NCBI GenBank assembly: GCA_039889245.1
Contig: JAZGVH010000002.1
Span: forward strand, 3,038,001-3,102,000
DNA: 64,000 nucleotides
Direction of reading: 5' to 3'
Source: Dermatophilaceae bacterium Soc4.6
GTDB lineage: Bacteria > Actinomycetota > Actinomycetes > Actinomycetales > Dermatophilaceae
Part shown: positions 27,963-43,310 of the stretch, one piece after another
Numbering within the stretch: the stretch's first letter is position 1
How the letters are laid out: each line of letters begins with the position of its first letter
Notes under the pieces: model-generated
The model's database searches: none
What the model was told of the DNA's origin: nothing
Seen by the model: the letters and a program-made list of their open reading frames with translations, nothing else
Made by a program: the position numbers and the translations under genes

Positions 27963-28233
27963 CTCCTCCCGGTCGCGCGACCGGTGGGGTCGGGCTCACC
28001 TTCCAGCCTAGGACACCCCGGAGAGTCAGACCCCGACCCTGGGTGGCGACCCAGCGCCGCCCCGCCAGCCGCCCCGCGTCGAATGCCTCCCACGTGGGCG
28101 GCGACCCCTCGAACGTCGGGTGCCCGCCCTCGATACCCGCCCTCCAGATCGCCTCGACCTGGGGCCAGTGCGCCCTCACCAGGGGGACCGCGACGGCGAC
28201 GGTGTTGTCGGACGTCTTCCGTGCGTCGCTCAC
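27963..28233 (-). pseudogene. Truncated GNAT (phosphinothricin acetyltransferase-like) remnant
   Basis: From GTG 28233 the first ~85 codons read as the N-terminal half of a phosphinothricin-acetyltransferase-type GNAT (HWPQVEAIWRAGIEGGHPTF, EGSPPTWEAFD, then VLGWKVSPTPP). The part carrying the acetyl-CoA motif is gone, and the frame runs on into the ribosome-binding site and start of the DUF6412-like gene. It is best read as a decayed gene cut at its 3' end. Confidence 0.65.
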
Positions 28234-28360
28234 GCGCCCCAGTCTGCCGGTCGGCTGCCCATGGGGCAGCCGGGTGAGAGGTTGTGACCTGTCGGCGCCG
28301 TGAGGGATGCTAGGACCCTCGCGTCGCGTCTCGCGGCGCCCCGGCGAAAGGTCAGCCGCG

Positions 28361-29302
28361 ATGCCTCGCGCGATGTGGAAGGGTGCCGTCTCGTTCGGCC
28401 TCGTCAACGTGCCGGTCAAGCTCTACTCCGCGACCGAGGACCACGACATCTCCTTCCGGCAGGTGCACCGTGAGGACGGCGGCCAGATCCGCTACAGGCG
28501 CGTCTGCTCGATCGACGGCGAGGAGGTCGCCTACGACGACATCGCCAAGGGCTACGAGACCGATGACGGCGAGATGGTCGTCATCACCGACGACGACCTC
28601 AAGGAGCTGCCCAACCAGAGCAGCAAGGAGATCGCGGTCGAGAAGTTCGTGCCCAGCGACCAGGTCGACCCGCTGCTGCTCGACAAGCCTTACTACCTGG
28701 AGCCCGAGAAGGGCGCCGGCAAGCCCTACGCGCTGCTGCGCGACGCGCTCGAGGCGGCCGACCGGATGGCGCTGGTGACCGTCGCGATCCGCAGCCGCAA
28801 GAACATGGCCGTCCTGCGGGTGCGCGACGGCGTCATCGTCCTGCAGACCATGCTGTGGCCCGACGAGATCCGCAGCTCGCAGTTCGCCAACCTCGGCGAC
28901 GTCGGCAACGCGACCGAGCGCGAGCTGTCCATGGCCACGATGCTCGTCGAGTCGCTCGCCGGCGACTACGACCCCGACGAGTTCGCCGACGACTACGCCC
29001 AGGCGGTCGAGGCCATGGTCCGGGCCAAGCTCGACGGCGGTGAGGTCACGCAGGCGCCGGCCGCGAAGGAGACCACCGGCGAGGTCGTCGACCTCCTCGA
29101 GGCCCTCCAGCGGTCGGTCGACCGCGCCAAGGCCAGCCGCGGCGAGCCCGTCGAGGAGCGTCCCGCCCCGGCGTCGACACCGGCCGCCGGCGCGGCGCCC
29201 GCCGCCACGAAGACCACGGCGGCCAAGAAGGCCACCGGCAAGAAGACCACTGCAGCGAAGACGACCGCGGCCAAGAAGACTGCCGCGAAGAAGGCGAGCT
29301 AG
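28361..29302 (+). CDS. ku: Non-homologous end-joining protein Ku
   Basis: 313 residues. The bacterial Ku core starts MPRAMWKGAVSFGLVNVPVK and continues with SYRKPYYLEP-like LDKPYYLEPEKGAGKPYALL and LQTMLWPDEIR. Ku homodimers bind DNA ends and recruit LigD. After residue ~250 comes an Ala/Lys/Thr-rich tail (repeated TTAAKK) like histone H1, which in other Ku proteins aids DNA binding. ATG 28361 is chosen by family N terminus. The stop TAG shares a base with the GTG of the downstream glycosylase. Confidence 0.96.
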   Translation: MPRAMWKGAVSFGLVNVPVKLYSATEDHDISFRQVHREDGGQIRYRRVCSIDGEEVAYDDIAKGYETDDGEMVVITDDDLKELPNQSSKEIAVEKFVPSDQVDPLLLDKPYYLEPEKGAGKPYALLRDALEAADRMALVTVAIRSRKNMAVLRVRDGVIVLQTMLWPDEIRSSQFANLGDVGNATERELSMATMLVESLAGDYDPDEFADDYAQAVEAMVRAKLDGGEVTQAPAAKETTGEVVDLLEALQRSVDRAKASRGEPVEERPAPASTPAAGAAPAATKTTAAKKATGKKTTAAKTTAAKKTAAKKAS

Positions 29303-30282
29303 TGCCCGAAGGTCATACCCTGCACCGACTGGCGCAGGCCCTCGACGCTGCCTTCGCCGGCACGAGGCCTGCCGCCAGCTCGCCCCAAGGCCGCTTCGAG
29401 TCCGGTGCCGCCCTGCTCGACGGCGAGCTGGTCGTCCGCGCCTCCGCGTGGGGCAAGCACCTCTTCCTCGAGTACGACGGCGGCCACTGGCTGAACGTGC
29501 ACCTCGGACTCATCGGCAAGTTCTCGGTCGAGCAGTACGACCCGGCCCCCGGCCCCCCGCCCGTATGGGGCGCCGTGCGCCTGCGGCTGCTCACCGACAC
29601 CCACGTCGCCGACCTGCGGGGGGCGACGGTCTGCCAGGTCGTCACGCCCGACCAGGTCGACGCCATCCTCGAGCGGCTCGGACCCGACCCGCTGCGCTCC
29701 GGCCAGGACCCTGACGTCGCGTGGGCCCGGGTCGAGAAGTCGCGGCGCTCGGTCGCCGAGCTGCTGATGGACCAGTCGATCGTCGCGGGTGTCGGCAACG
29801 TCTACCGCTGCGAGGTCCTCTTCCGGCACCGGGTCGACCCGTTCCGCCCCGGCCGCGAGCTACGCCACGCCACCTGGCAGCTGCTGTGGGACGACCTCGT
29901 GCGCCTGATGCCGCTGGGTGTGGCGTTCAACCAGATCATCACGGTGGAGGACCAGGTGGTGGAGGCGGAGGCCCTCGTCGCCGCCGGTCAGGTGCCGGTC
30001 CTCGTGGCCGTCCACACCGACTCCGCCCGCCGCCGCCTCAGCGGCCCCGCCGGCGTCCTCGCGGCCGCCGTCTCCGACTCGTCGGCCGCCCTGCTCGCCG
30101 ACGAGACGGACGAGGAGGGGCTCGACGAGGAGGACCTCACCGGCCCGGTGTCCTTCGAGCGCCGTTACGACGTCTACCGCCGTCAGGGGATGGCCTGCCC
30201 CGTGTGCGGGTCGAAGATCCGCACGAGGATCGTCGCCGGCCGCAACCTCTTCTGGTGCGGCCGCTGCCAGCGCCGCCGCTAG
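29302..30282 (+). CDS. Fpg/Nei family DNA glycosylase/AP lyase (Nei2-like)
   Basis: 326 residues. The N terminus MPEGHTLH supplies the catalytic Pro2 and Glu3. LLMDQSIVAGVGNVYRCEVLF matches the H2TH region. A zinc finger with CPVCGSK and FWCGRC closes the protein. These enzymes excise oxidised bases and cut the backbone. It overlaps the ku stop by one base, so repair functions are coupled. An acidic segment (DETDEEGLDEEDL) is inserted before the zinc finger. Confidence 0.92.
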   Translation: MPEGHTLHRLAQALDAAFAGTRPAASSPQGRFESGAALLDGELVVRASAWGKHLFLEYDGGHWLNVHLGLIGKFSVEQYDPAPGPPPVWGAVRLRLLTDTHVADLRGATVCQVVTPDQVDAILERLGPDPLRSGQDPDVAWARVEKSRRSVAELLMDQSIVAGVGNVYRCEVLFRHRVDPFRPGRELRHATWQLLWDDLVRLMPLGVAFNQIITVEDQVVEAEALVAAGQVPVLVAVHTDSARRRLSGPAGVLAAAVSDSSAALLADETDEEGLDEEDLTGPVSFERRYDVYRRQGMACPVCGSKIRTRIVAGRNLFWCGRCQRRR

Positions 30283-30286
30283 GTCG

Positions 30287-31510
30287 TCAGAGCCGCCGCT
30301 GCCACTCCACGACCCGCTCGACCGCCTCGGCCACGACCACGGGCGCCGCGGCGAACGACAGCCGCACCCAGTCGTGACCGTGCACCGGGTCGAAGTCGGT
30401 GCCCGGCGTGAGTGCCACGCCCGCCTCGTCGAGCAGCCTCGCACACCACGTCGGCGAGTCGAGGCCTGTCGGTGAGATGTCGCCGTAGAGGTAGAACGCA
30501 CCGTCGGCCGGGGCGGCGCCCGCCCACCCGAGGTCGGGCAGCCGGCCCAGCACCATCGCCCGCGACGCGGCGTACTGCCGCAGGTTGGCCTGGGCGGCGT
30601 CGTACCCCGGCTCGCTGAAGGCCTCGACCGCCGCCCGCTGCGAGAGCGCGGGCGGGCACAGCGCGAGGTTGCCCGCGAGCGCCTTGACGGGCCCGACGAG
30701 GTCGTCGGGCAGCACCAGCCACCCGAGTCGCCAGCCGGTCATGGCCCAGTACTTCGAGAAGGAGCTGACCACCAGCGCACCCCCGTCGAGGTCGGCCGCG
30801 GCCGTCGGCGCGCCCGCCCGGTCGCACCCCGGTGCCCCCGGTGCGCCCTCCGGCCCGTCGTCGTAGGTCAGCCCGTGATAGATCTCGTCGCTCACCAGCC
30901 GCACACCGTGCTCCGCGCACCACGCCAGCAGCTCGCGCATCGCGGGCTCGTCGACGAGGGTCCCGGTCGGGTTGGCCGGCCCGGCCACCACCAGCCCCTG
31001 GACGGGGTGCTCCAGCGCCTCGAGCTGCGCGACGCTGGGCTGGAATCGGGTCTGCGGCCCGCAGACGAGCTCGACCACCTCGCAGCCGAGAGCGGCGAGG
31101 GTGTTGCGGTAGGCGGGGTATCCCGGGCAGGCCAGCGCCACGCGGTCACCGGCCTCGAAGGCGGCGAGGAACGCGAGCACGAAGCCCCCCGACGACCCGG
31201 TGGTCACGGCGATGCGCTGCGGGTCGAGGTCGACGTCGTACCAGCGGCGGTAGTGCCCCGCGAGCGACTCCCGCAGGGCGGGCGTGCCGGTGGCCTCGGT
31301 GTAGCCGAGGGCGTCGGAGGCCAAGAGCTCACGGGCCCGCTCGCGCACGACGGCTGGAGCCCCCGACGACGGCTCGCCCGCACAGAGGTTGAGCACCGGC
31401 TCACCGGCCGCGAGCCGCCGGTTGGCTTCGGCGATGATCTCCATGACCGCGAAGGCGGGCACCTGCGAGCGGGACGACGCGCGGGGGTGGGGGCGCTGCA
31501 TACGGCGCAT
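30287..31510 (-). CDS. PLP-dependent aminotransferase, class I/II
   Basis: 407 residues, fold type I: NLCAGEPSSGAP, TTGSSGGFVLAFLAAF, GPANPTGTLV, SDEIYHGLTYD and the PLP lysine K253 in SFSKYWAMTGWRLGW. It resembles the aspartate/aromatic aminotransferase group; the substrate is not assignable. A ~20-residue Gly/Ala/Pro-rich insert precedes the lysine. ATG 31510 is listed; ATG 31501 is possible, with CAGGAT 7 nt upstream. Divergent from the DUF2237 gene. Confidence 0.88.
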   Translation of the reverse strand: MRRMQRPHPRASSRSQVPAFAVMEIIAEANRRLAAGEPVLNLCAGEPSSGAPAVVRERARELLASDALGYTEATGTPALRESLAGHYRRWYDVDLDPQRIAVTTGSSGGFVLAFLAAFEAGDRVALACPGYPAYRNTLAALGCEVVELVCGPQTRFQPSVAQLEALEHPVQGLVVAGPANPTGTLVDEPAMRELLAWCAEHGVRLVSDEIYHGLTYDDGPEGAPGAPGCDRAGAPTAAADLDGGALVVSSFSKYWAMTGWRLGWLVLPDDLVGPVKALAGNLALCPPALSQRAAVEAFSEPGYDAAQANLRQYAASRAMVLGRLPDLGWAGAAPADGAFYLYGDISPTGLDSPTWCARLLDEAGVALTPGTDFDPVHGHDWVRLSFAAAPVVVAEAVERVVEWQRRL

Positions 31511-31557
31511 CCTGTCACCACGGCGACCGGCTCCCTGCGCGAGCGCGCCCCAGCGTC

Positions 31558-31563
31558 CATGAT
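31558..31563 (+). promoter_or_regulatory. -10-like CATGAT of the DUF2237 gene
   Basis: CATGAT (one mismatch to TANNNT) ends 6 nt before GTG 31570, the same leaderless spacing as other genes in the window. No -35 is obvious. Confidence 0.35.
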
Positions 31564-31569
31564 GGGAGC

Positions 31570-31959
31570 GTGAGTGCGCTCAACGTCCTCGGGACGCCCC
31601 TGGAGCCGTGCGGGTTCGACCCGCTGACCGGCTTCTTCCGCGACGGCTGGTGCACCACCGGGCCGCAGGACCTCGGGCGGCACACGATCTGCGCAGTGGT
31701 CACGACCGCCTTCCTCGAGCACCAGAGGGGCATCGGCAACGACCTGACGACGCCCGTGCCCGCGTACTCCTTCCCGGGGCTGAGACCGGGTGACCGCTGG
31801 TGCGTGACGGCTCGCAACTGGGTGCGCGCCCACGCCGACGGGGCCGCCGCCCCCGTCGTGCTCGCCTCGACCCACGCGTCGGTGCTCGAGCTCGTGGGGC
31901 TCGAGGTGCTGCGCGGGTACGCCGTCGACGTGCCGGACGACCTCAGCTCGCTGGGCTAG
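31570..31959 (+). CDS. DUF2237 family protein
   Basis: 129 residues. It matches the DUF2237 pattern throughout: NVLGTPLEPCGFDPLTGFFRDG, CTTGPQDLGRHTICAVVT, FLEHQRGIGNDLTTP, GLRPGDRWCVTARNW, ASTHASVLELV. Conserved Cys residues suggest redox or metal binding, but the function is unknown. GTG 31570 gives the full family N terminus. Confidence 0.88.
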   Translation: MSALNVLGTPLEPCGFDPLTGFFRDGWCTTGPQDLGRHTICAVVTTAFLEHQRGIGNDLTTPVPAYSFPGLRPGDRWCVTARNWVRAHADGAAAPVVLASTHASVLELVGLEVLRGYAVDVPDDLSSLG

Positions 31960-31965
31960 CAGCCG

Positions 31966-32879
<914 letters not shown>

Positions 32880-32930
32880 GGCGGCAGAATGAGCGTCATC
32901 AGCAGTCCTTGCGGGGGGTGGGGTGGCGTG

Positions 32931-32940
32931 AGGTTAACCT
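32931..32940. promoter_or_regulatory. AGGTTAACCT palindrome upstream of the P450 remnant and clpC
   Basis: A perfect 10-bp palindrome followed by ACTCAGAGTAACTTTACC, the most AT-rich stretch of this 357-bp gap. It resembles part of a DtxR/IdeR iron box but does not match it fully. It lies ~50 bp upstream of the P450 remnant start and may be that gene's leftover operator. Confidence 0.3.
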
Positions 32941-33049
32941 ACTCAGAGTAACTTTACCTGTCGATGGCTGGGAGTAATGCCCCGGAAACAGCCTGGACGT
33001 ACGCTGGAGGAGCCACGGGTCGACACTGGCGGCACCGAGGGCGGGCCCT

Positions 33050-33067
33050 GTCCGCTCACGGCGAAAC
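33050..33067. promoter_or_regulatory. Candidate ClgR operator upstream of clpC
   Basis: GTCCGCTCACGGCGAAAC has the CGC-N5-GCG core (33053-33063) that I recall for ClgR, the actinobacterial activator of clp genes. It is ~170 bp before the clpC start. No search for other copies was possible. Confidence 0.45.
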
Positions 33068-33236
33068 CTCAGCCGACCCGACTCAGGTGAGGAACAGCCC
33101 GCCATACGGCATCGTTGGTCGGTATGAAGCCCCCGGCCCTCCGGGACCGGCCACGACGGTCGTCACGGAACACGGGGGCTGCAAGTCGTCTAAGGGCGCC
33201 AACGAGGCGCCTCGACAGAGGTAGGGAGCTTTGGCG

Positions 33237-35792
<2,556 letters not shown>

Positions 35793-35822
35793 CCTCGGAC
35801 GACGCGGGCTGCACACCCCGCT

Positions 35823-35861
35823 CACGACGCCCCCGGACCCTCTCGGTCCAGGGGCGTCGTG
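35823..35861 (+). terminator. clpC terminator hairpin
   Basis: CACGACGCCCCCGGACC pairs with GGTCCAGGGGCGTCGTG with one mismatch around a CTCTC loop, 30 bp after the clpC stop. No T-run follows, as is common in actinobacteria. Confidence 0.75.
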
Positions 35862-35900
35862 CGTGCTCCCCCGCGTGAATTCCGCTCTCCTGGCTCGGAT

Positions 35901-35930
35901 TTGGTCTGAGGGCGGTGAGCCGCTTACAGT
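35901..35930 (+). promoter_or_regulatory. rRNA operon promoter P1
   Basis: TTGGTC (35901-35906) and TACAGT (35925-35930) with an 18-bp spacer, ~540 bp upstream of the 16S gene. Confidence 0.45.
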
Positions 35931-36046
35931 TGCGGAGTCAGCCCGAGAGGGAGGAACGGACACCACGGGGTGGACTACGGTCCCCCGAAGCAGGCCGGTC
36001 CCGCTCATGTATGCTGACGGAGCCTCAGGAACATCGCCTCACCGCG

Positions 36047-36076
36047 GTGGAGGCAGGCCGCACGGCCTGCTACAGT
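36047..36076 (+). promoter_or_regulatory. rRNA operon promoter P2 with palindromic spacer
   Basis: TACAGT (36071-36076) repeats the P1 -10. The weak -35 is GTGGAG (36047-36052). The 18-bp spacer between them, 36053-36070, is the perfect inverted repeat GCAGGCCG-CA-CGGCCTGC, so a protein bound there would sit between -35 and -10. Confidence 0.45.
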
Positions 36077-36241
36077 GGGGATCACCAACTGAGAGCCAAG
36101 TGCGAGTGAGCCGGCCGTTCTGAAGAGCGGGTCGCGGTTTGTTTGTCCAAGATGCAGGTTGGTGGTGGTACCGGATTGTGTGGTTGTCCCGGATGTTTGC
36201 CCTGTGGTTTGTGGGGTGGGTGGATGGTGTGCGTCCGATCC

Positions 36242-36260
36242 TTGAGAACTCAACAGCGTG
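36242..36260 (+). promoter_or_regulatory. boxA-like leader element of the rRNA operon
   Basis: TTGAGAACTCAACAGCGTG, a sequence common in actinobacterial rRNA leaders and linked to antitermination or processing. A related TTGAGAACTACACAGTG occurs again before 23S (from 38394). The rest of the 35931-36468 leader carries no gene. Confidence 0.5.
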
Positions 36261-36468
36261 TCAAAAATCGATGCCAATTACCTCGTGGTGGTGTCGGCCT
36301 TCTGGTCGGTGCTGCTATGAATTTCTTTTGATTGTTTGTCGAACAACTTTTGTCGCCGGCTTTCGGGTCGGTGTGCTGGTTGTTTGCTCTCGGTCAGTGT
36401 GACGGCCCTTTAGTGGGTTTCAGTTTCCATGTCATGTCGACTTCGGTTGTGTGGTGTGGTGCTAAACA

Positions 36469-37999
<1,531 letters not shown>

Positions 38000-38397
38000 A
38001 GCACTGGCCGGCGGCGCGTAAGCGTGTCGGTCCAGAGCCTGGCCGTGGACGAATGCTTCACGGTGGGTGCTCAAGGGTGGAACATCGATTAGTTGGCGCC
38101 GAGCGTCTCGTGTCGTGAGTACAAGCTCCTCTCCTGGTTTTTCCGGGTGGGGGGTTGTGGAAAGCGGGCGGGGGGCTGTGGGTGCTTGACACGTTGTTGG
38201 GTCCTGAGGGATCGGGCAACACGCGGCTGGCCTTCGGGTTGGGGTGTGTTGGCTGTGACTTCTCAGGCCGGATACGACCGGTTGGACCGGTCCCGTGAGT
38301 CGAACCGCTTCGTCAGGTCTTCGTGGTGCACGTGGTGCGCGATGGGGGTGGGTCGGAGGAGGCGCTCTGTCAGGGACGGGTACCGCCCGTATGTTGA

Positions 38398-38422
38398 GAA
38401 CTACACAGTGGACGCGAGCATC
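38398..38422 (+). other. 5' strand of the 23S rRNA processing stem
   Basis: This 25-nt stretch in the 16S-23S spacer is nearly fully complementary to 41585-41610 after the 23S gene. The two would pair to bracket 23S, the usual RNase III target. The 37993-38435 spacer holds no tRNA gene. Confidence 0.75.
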
Positions 38423-38435
38423 TTGTATTGTATGT

Positions 38436-41552
<3,117 letters not shown>

Positions 41553-41584
41553 GATTACATCTTCACCCCTTATGGGGGTCGCTC

Positions 41585-41610
41585 GATGCTTCGCGTCCAC
41601 TGTGCAGTTC
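41585..41610 (+). other. 3' strand of the 23S rRNA processing stem
   Basis: Complement of the spacer segment 38398-38422 with one bulge and one mismatch; see that entry. Confidence 0.75.
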
Positions 41611-41687
41611 CCGAGATACGGTCGGGTCCTGACCCCTGCCCCCCCTGTGTGGGGGTGAGTGGTCGGGTGAACACATATCTCCATAGA

Positions 41688-41805
41688 GTTACGGCTGTCA
41701 TAGCGAGGGGGAAACGCCCGGTCCCATTCCGAACCCGGAAGCTAAGCCCCTCAGCGCCGATGGTACTGCACTGGTGACGGTGTGGGAGAGTAGGACGCAG
41801 CCGGA
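41688..41805 (+). rRNA. rrf: 5S ribosomal RNA
   Basis: About 118 nt, starting GTTACGGCTGTCATAGCG, with the conserved CCCATTCCGAACCCGGAAG loop and a 3' end pairing with the 5' end. Third gene of the rRNA operon, ~135 nt after 23S. Confidence 0.95.
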
Positions 41806-41817
41806 CAACCATTCACG

Positions 41818-41858
41818 AAAGTGCCCCGCAAGGCTTCACGCCTCTGCGGGGCACTTTT
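41818..41858 (+). terminator. rRNA operon terminator
   Basis: AAAGTGCCCCGCA pairs perfectly with TGCGGGGCACTTT (41845-41857), loop of 14 nt, followed by T. The clearest rho-independent terminator in the window. Confidence 0.9.
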
Positions 41859-41925
41859 GCGTGTCCGGGGTCGCGGTTTCACACCTCGCGCCGCTAGCGT
41901 GCCTGAGGGGTGTCAGGATCGCTGC

Positions 41926-43284
41926 ATGACCCCTTCTCCACTGCTCCTGCGCGGCGCCACCGCGATCGTCGTCGATGCAGTCACCGAAAGGGCCGGCGAC
42001 CTGATCCTGCGTGACGGCCGGGTTGCTGATGACGGTACGGTGCCGGGGACCACGGCAGGCCTGGCCCCACCCACGGCGCTCGATGTGTCCGGTTGCGTCA
42101 TCACCCCCGGCCTGGTCAACGCCCACCACCACCTGCTCCAGAGCGCCTTCCGCACCCTGCCGGGCACCCGGGCCGTGGCGATGACTGACTGGCTGCCCGT
42201 CATGGCCCGGGCGTACGCCCAGGCGGGAGTCGACGCCGAGCTGGTGCAGGTGGCGGCAGCCGTCGGTGTCGCCGAGGGGTTGCTCAGTGGCGTGACGACG
42301 ATCGCCGACCACCAGCTGACCTGGCCCGGTGGGGTGTCGGGGGAGTCCACGGTCGCCTTGGCCCGAGCCGCCGCAGATGCGGCGCGTGACCTGGGGGGAC
42401 GTCTGGTCTTCGTGCGTGGCGCGGCTCGCGACGACCCCGAGGAGGCAGCGGCCTCTGCCGAGGCGATCGTGGCGGCCCTCGTGCCCGGTGCGGCGGGTGG
42501 GGTCAGCGACGATGGTGGGCTGCAGGTCGCGGTCGGGCCGGCGGGGGTGCACTCCGACCCGCAGCGCACCTTCACCCTGATGGGGGAGGTCGCAGCGCGC
42601 CACGGTCTGCGACGCCGGACCCAGGCCAACGAGCAGGTCGACGTGGTCGTGGCCCGTGAGCGCTACGGGGCCCGGCCAATCGAGCTGCTCCGCGAGTGGG
42701 GGTGGCTCGCTCCCGACGTGACGATCGCGCACCTGTGCGACATCACCTCGGCGGAGGTCGATGCCCTGGCGGCGGCGGGCGTCAGCGCTACGCACGCCCC
42801 GGGGTGCGACGTGCCGATGGGGTGGGGGGTCGCGCCGGTCGCGCAGCTCCTGGCCTCCGGTCTGGCCGTCGGTCTCGGCACCAGCGGCGGCGGCTCGAAC
42901 GACGCGGGTCACCTGCTGGCCGACGCCCGTCTGGCCCTGCAGGTGTCGGCCCTGGTCGGCCCCCAGCTGTCGGCGCGCACCGTGCTGGCCATGGCGACAT
43001 CGGGATCCGCGGCTGGTCTCGGGCGCCCCGAGCTCGGTCACCTGCGCCGCGGTGCCGCCGCCGACCTGTGTGTCTGGGACGTCTCCGGCGTCGCCGACGC
43101 GGGAGTGGCCGACCCTGTCGCCGGACTGATCTGGGCGGCACCCGGTCGCCGCCCCCGGCACGTGGTCGTGGCCGGGGAGCTGGTCGTGCAGGACGGTGTC
43201 CTGCTGCGCCGACCCGAGCGCGACGTCGTCACCGCCCTGCATCGACGTCTGCGGCGTGGGGAGCGACGCGGGGTCGGTTGGTAA
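41926..43284 (+). CDS. Amidohydrolase of the 8-oxoguanine deaminase / chlorohydrolase group, altered metal site
   Basis: 452 residues. It fits the COG0402 aminohydrolase fold: NAHHHLLQSAFRT (HxH at 67 and 69), GLLSGVTTIADH, AHLCDI (H269), HAPGCDVPMGWGVAPV and SNDAGHLLADARLAL. Two usual metal-centre residues differ: the HxxE motif reads QANE (Gln233, Glu236), and the Asp normally in GVDGSASND is Ser320 (GTSGGGSND). It may be inactive, metal-free or a different chemistry. ATG 41926 has AGGA upstream. First gene after the rRNA operon, likely part of the island reaching 52.4 kb. Confidence 0.82.
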   Translation: MTPSPLLLRGATAIVVDAVTERAGDLILRDGRVADDGTVPGTTAGLAPPTALDVSGCVITPGLVNAHHHLLQSAFRTLPGTRAVAMTDWLPVMARAYAQAGVDAELVQVAAAVGVAEGLLSGVTTIADHQLTWPGGVSGESTVALARAAADAARDLGGRLVFVRGAARDDPEEAAASAEAIVAALVPGAAGGVSDDGGLQVAVGPAGVHSDPQRTFTLMGEVAARHGLRRRTQANEQVDVVVARERYGARPIELLREWGWLAPDVTIAHLCDITSAEVDALAAAGVSATHAPGCDVPMGWGVAPVAQLLASGLAVGLGTSGGGSNDAGHLLADARLALQVSALVGPQLSARTVLAMATSGSAAGLGRPELGHLRRGAAADLCVWDVSGVADAGVADPVAGLIWAAPGRRPRHVVVAGELVVQDGVLLRRPERDVVTALHRRLRRGERRGVGW

Positions 43285-43310
43285 GGCTTCGCGACGTCGT
43301 CACGGAGCCG

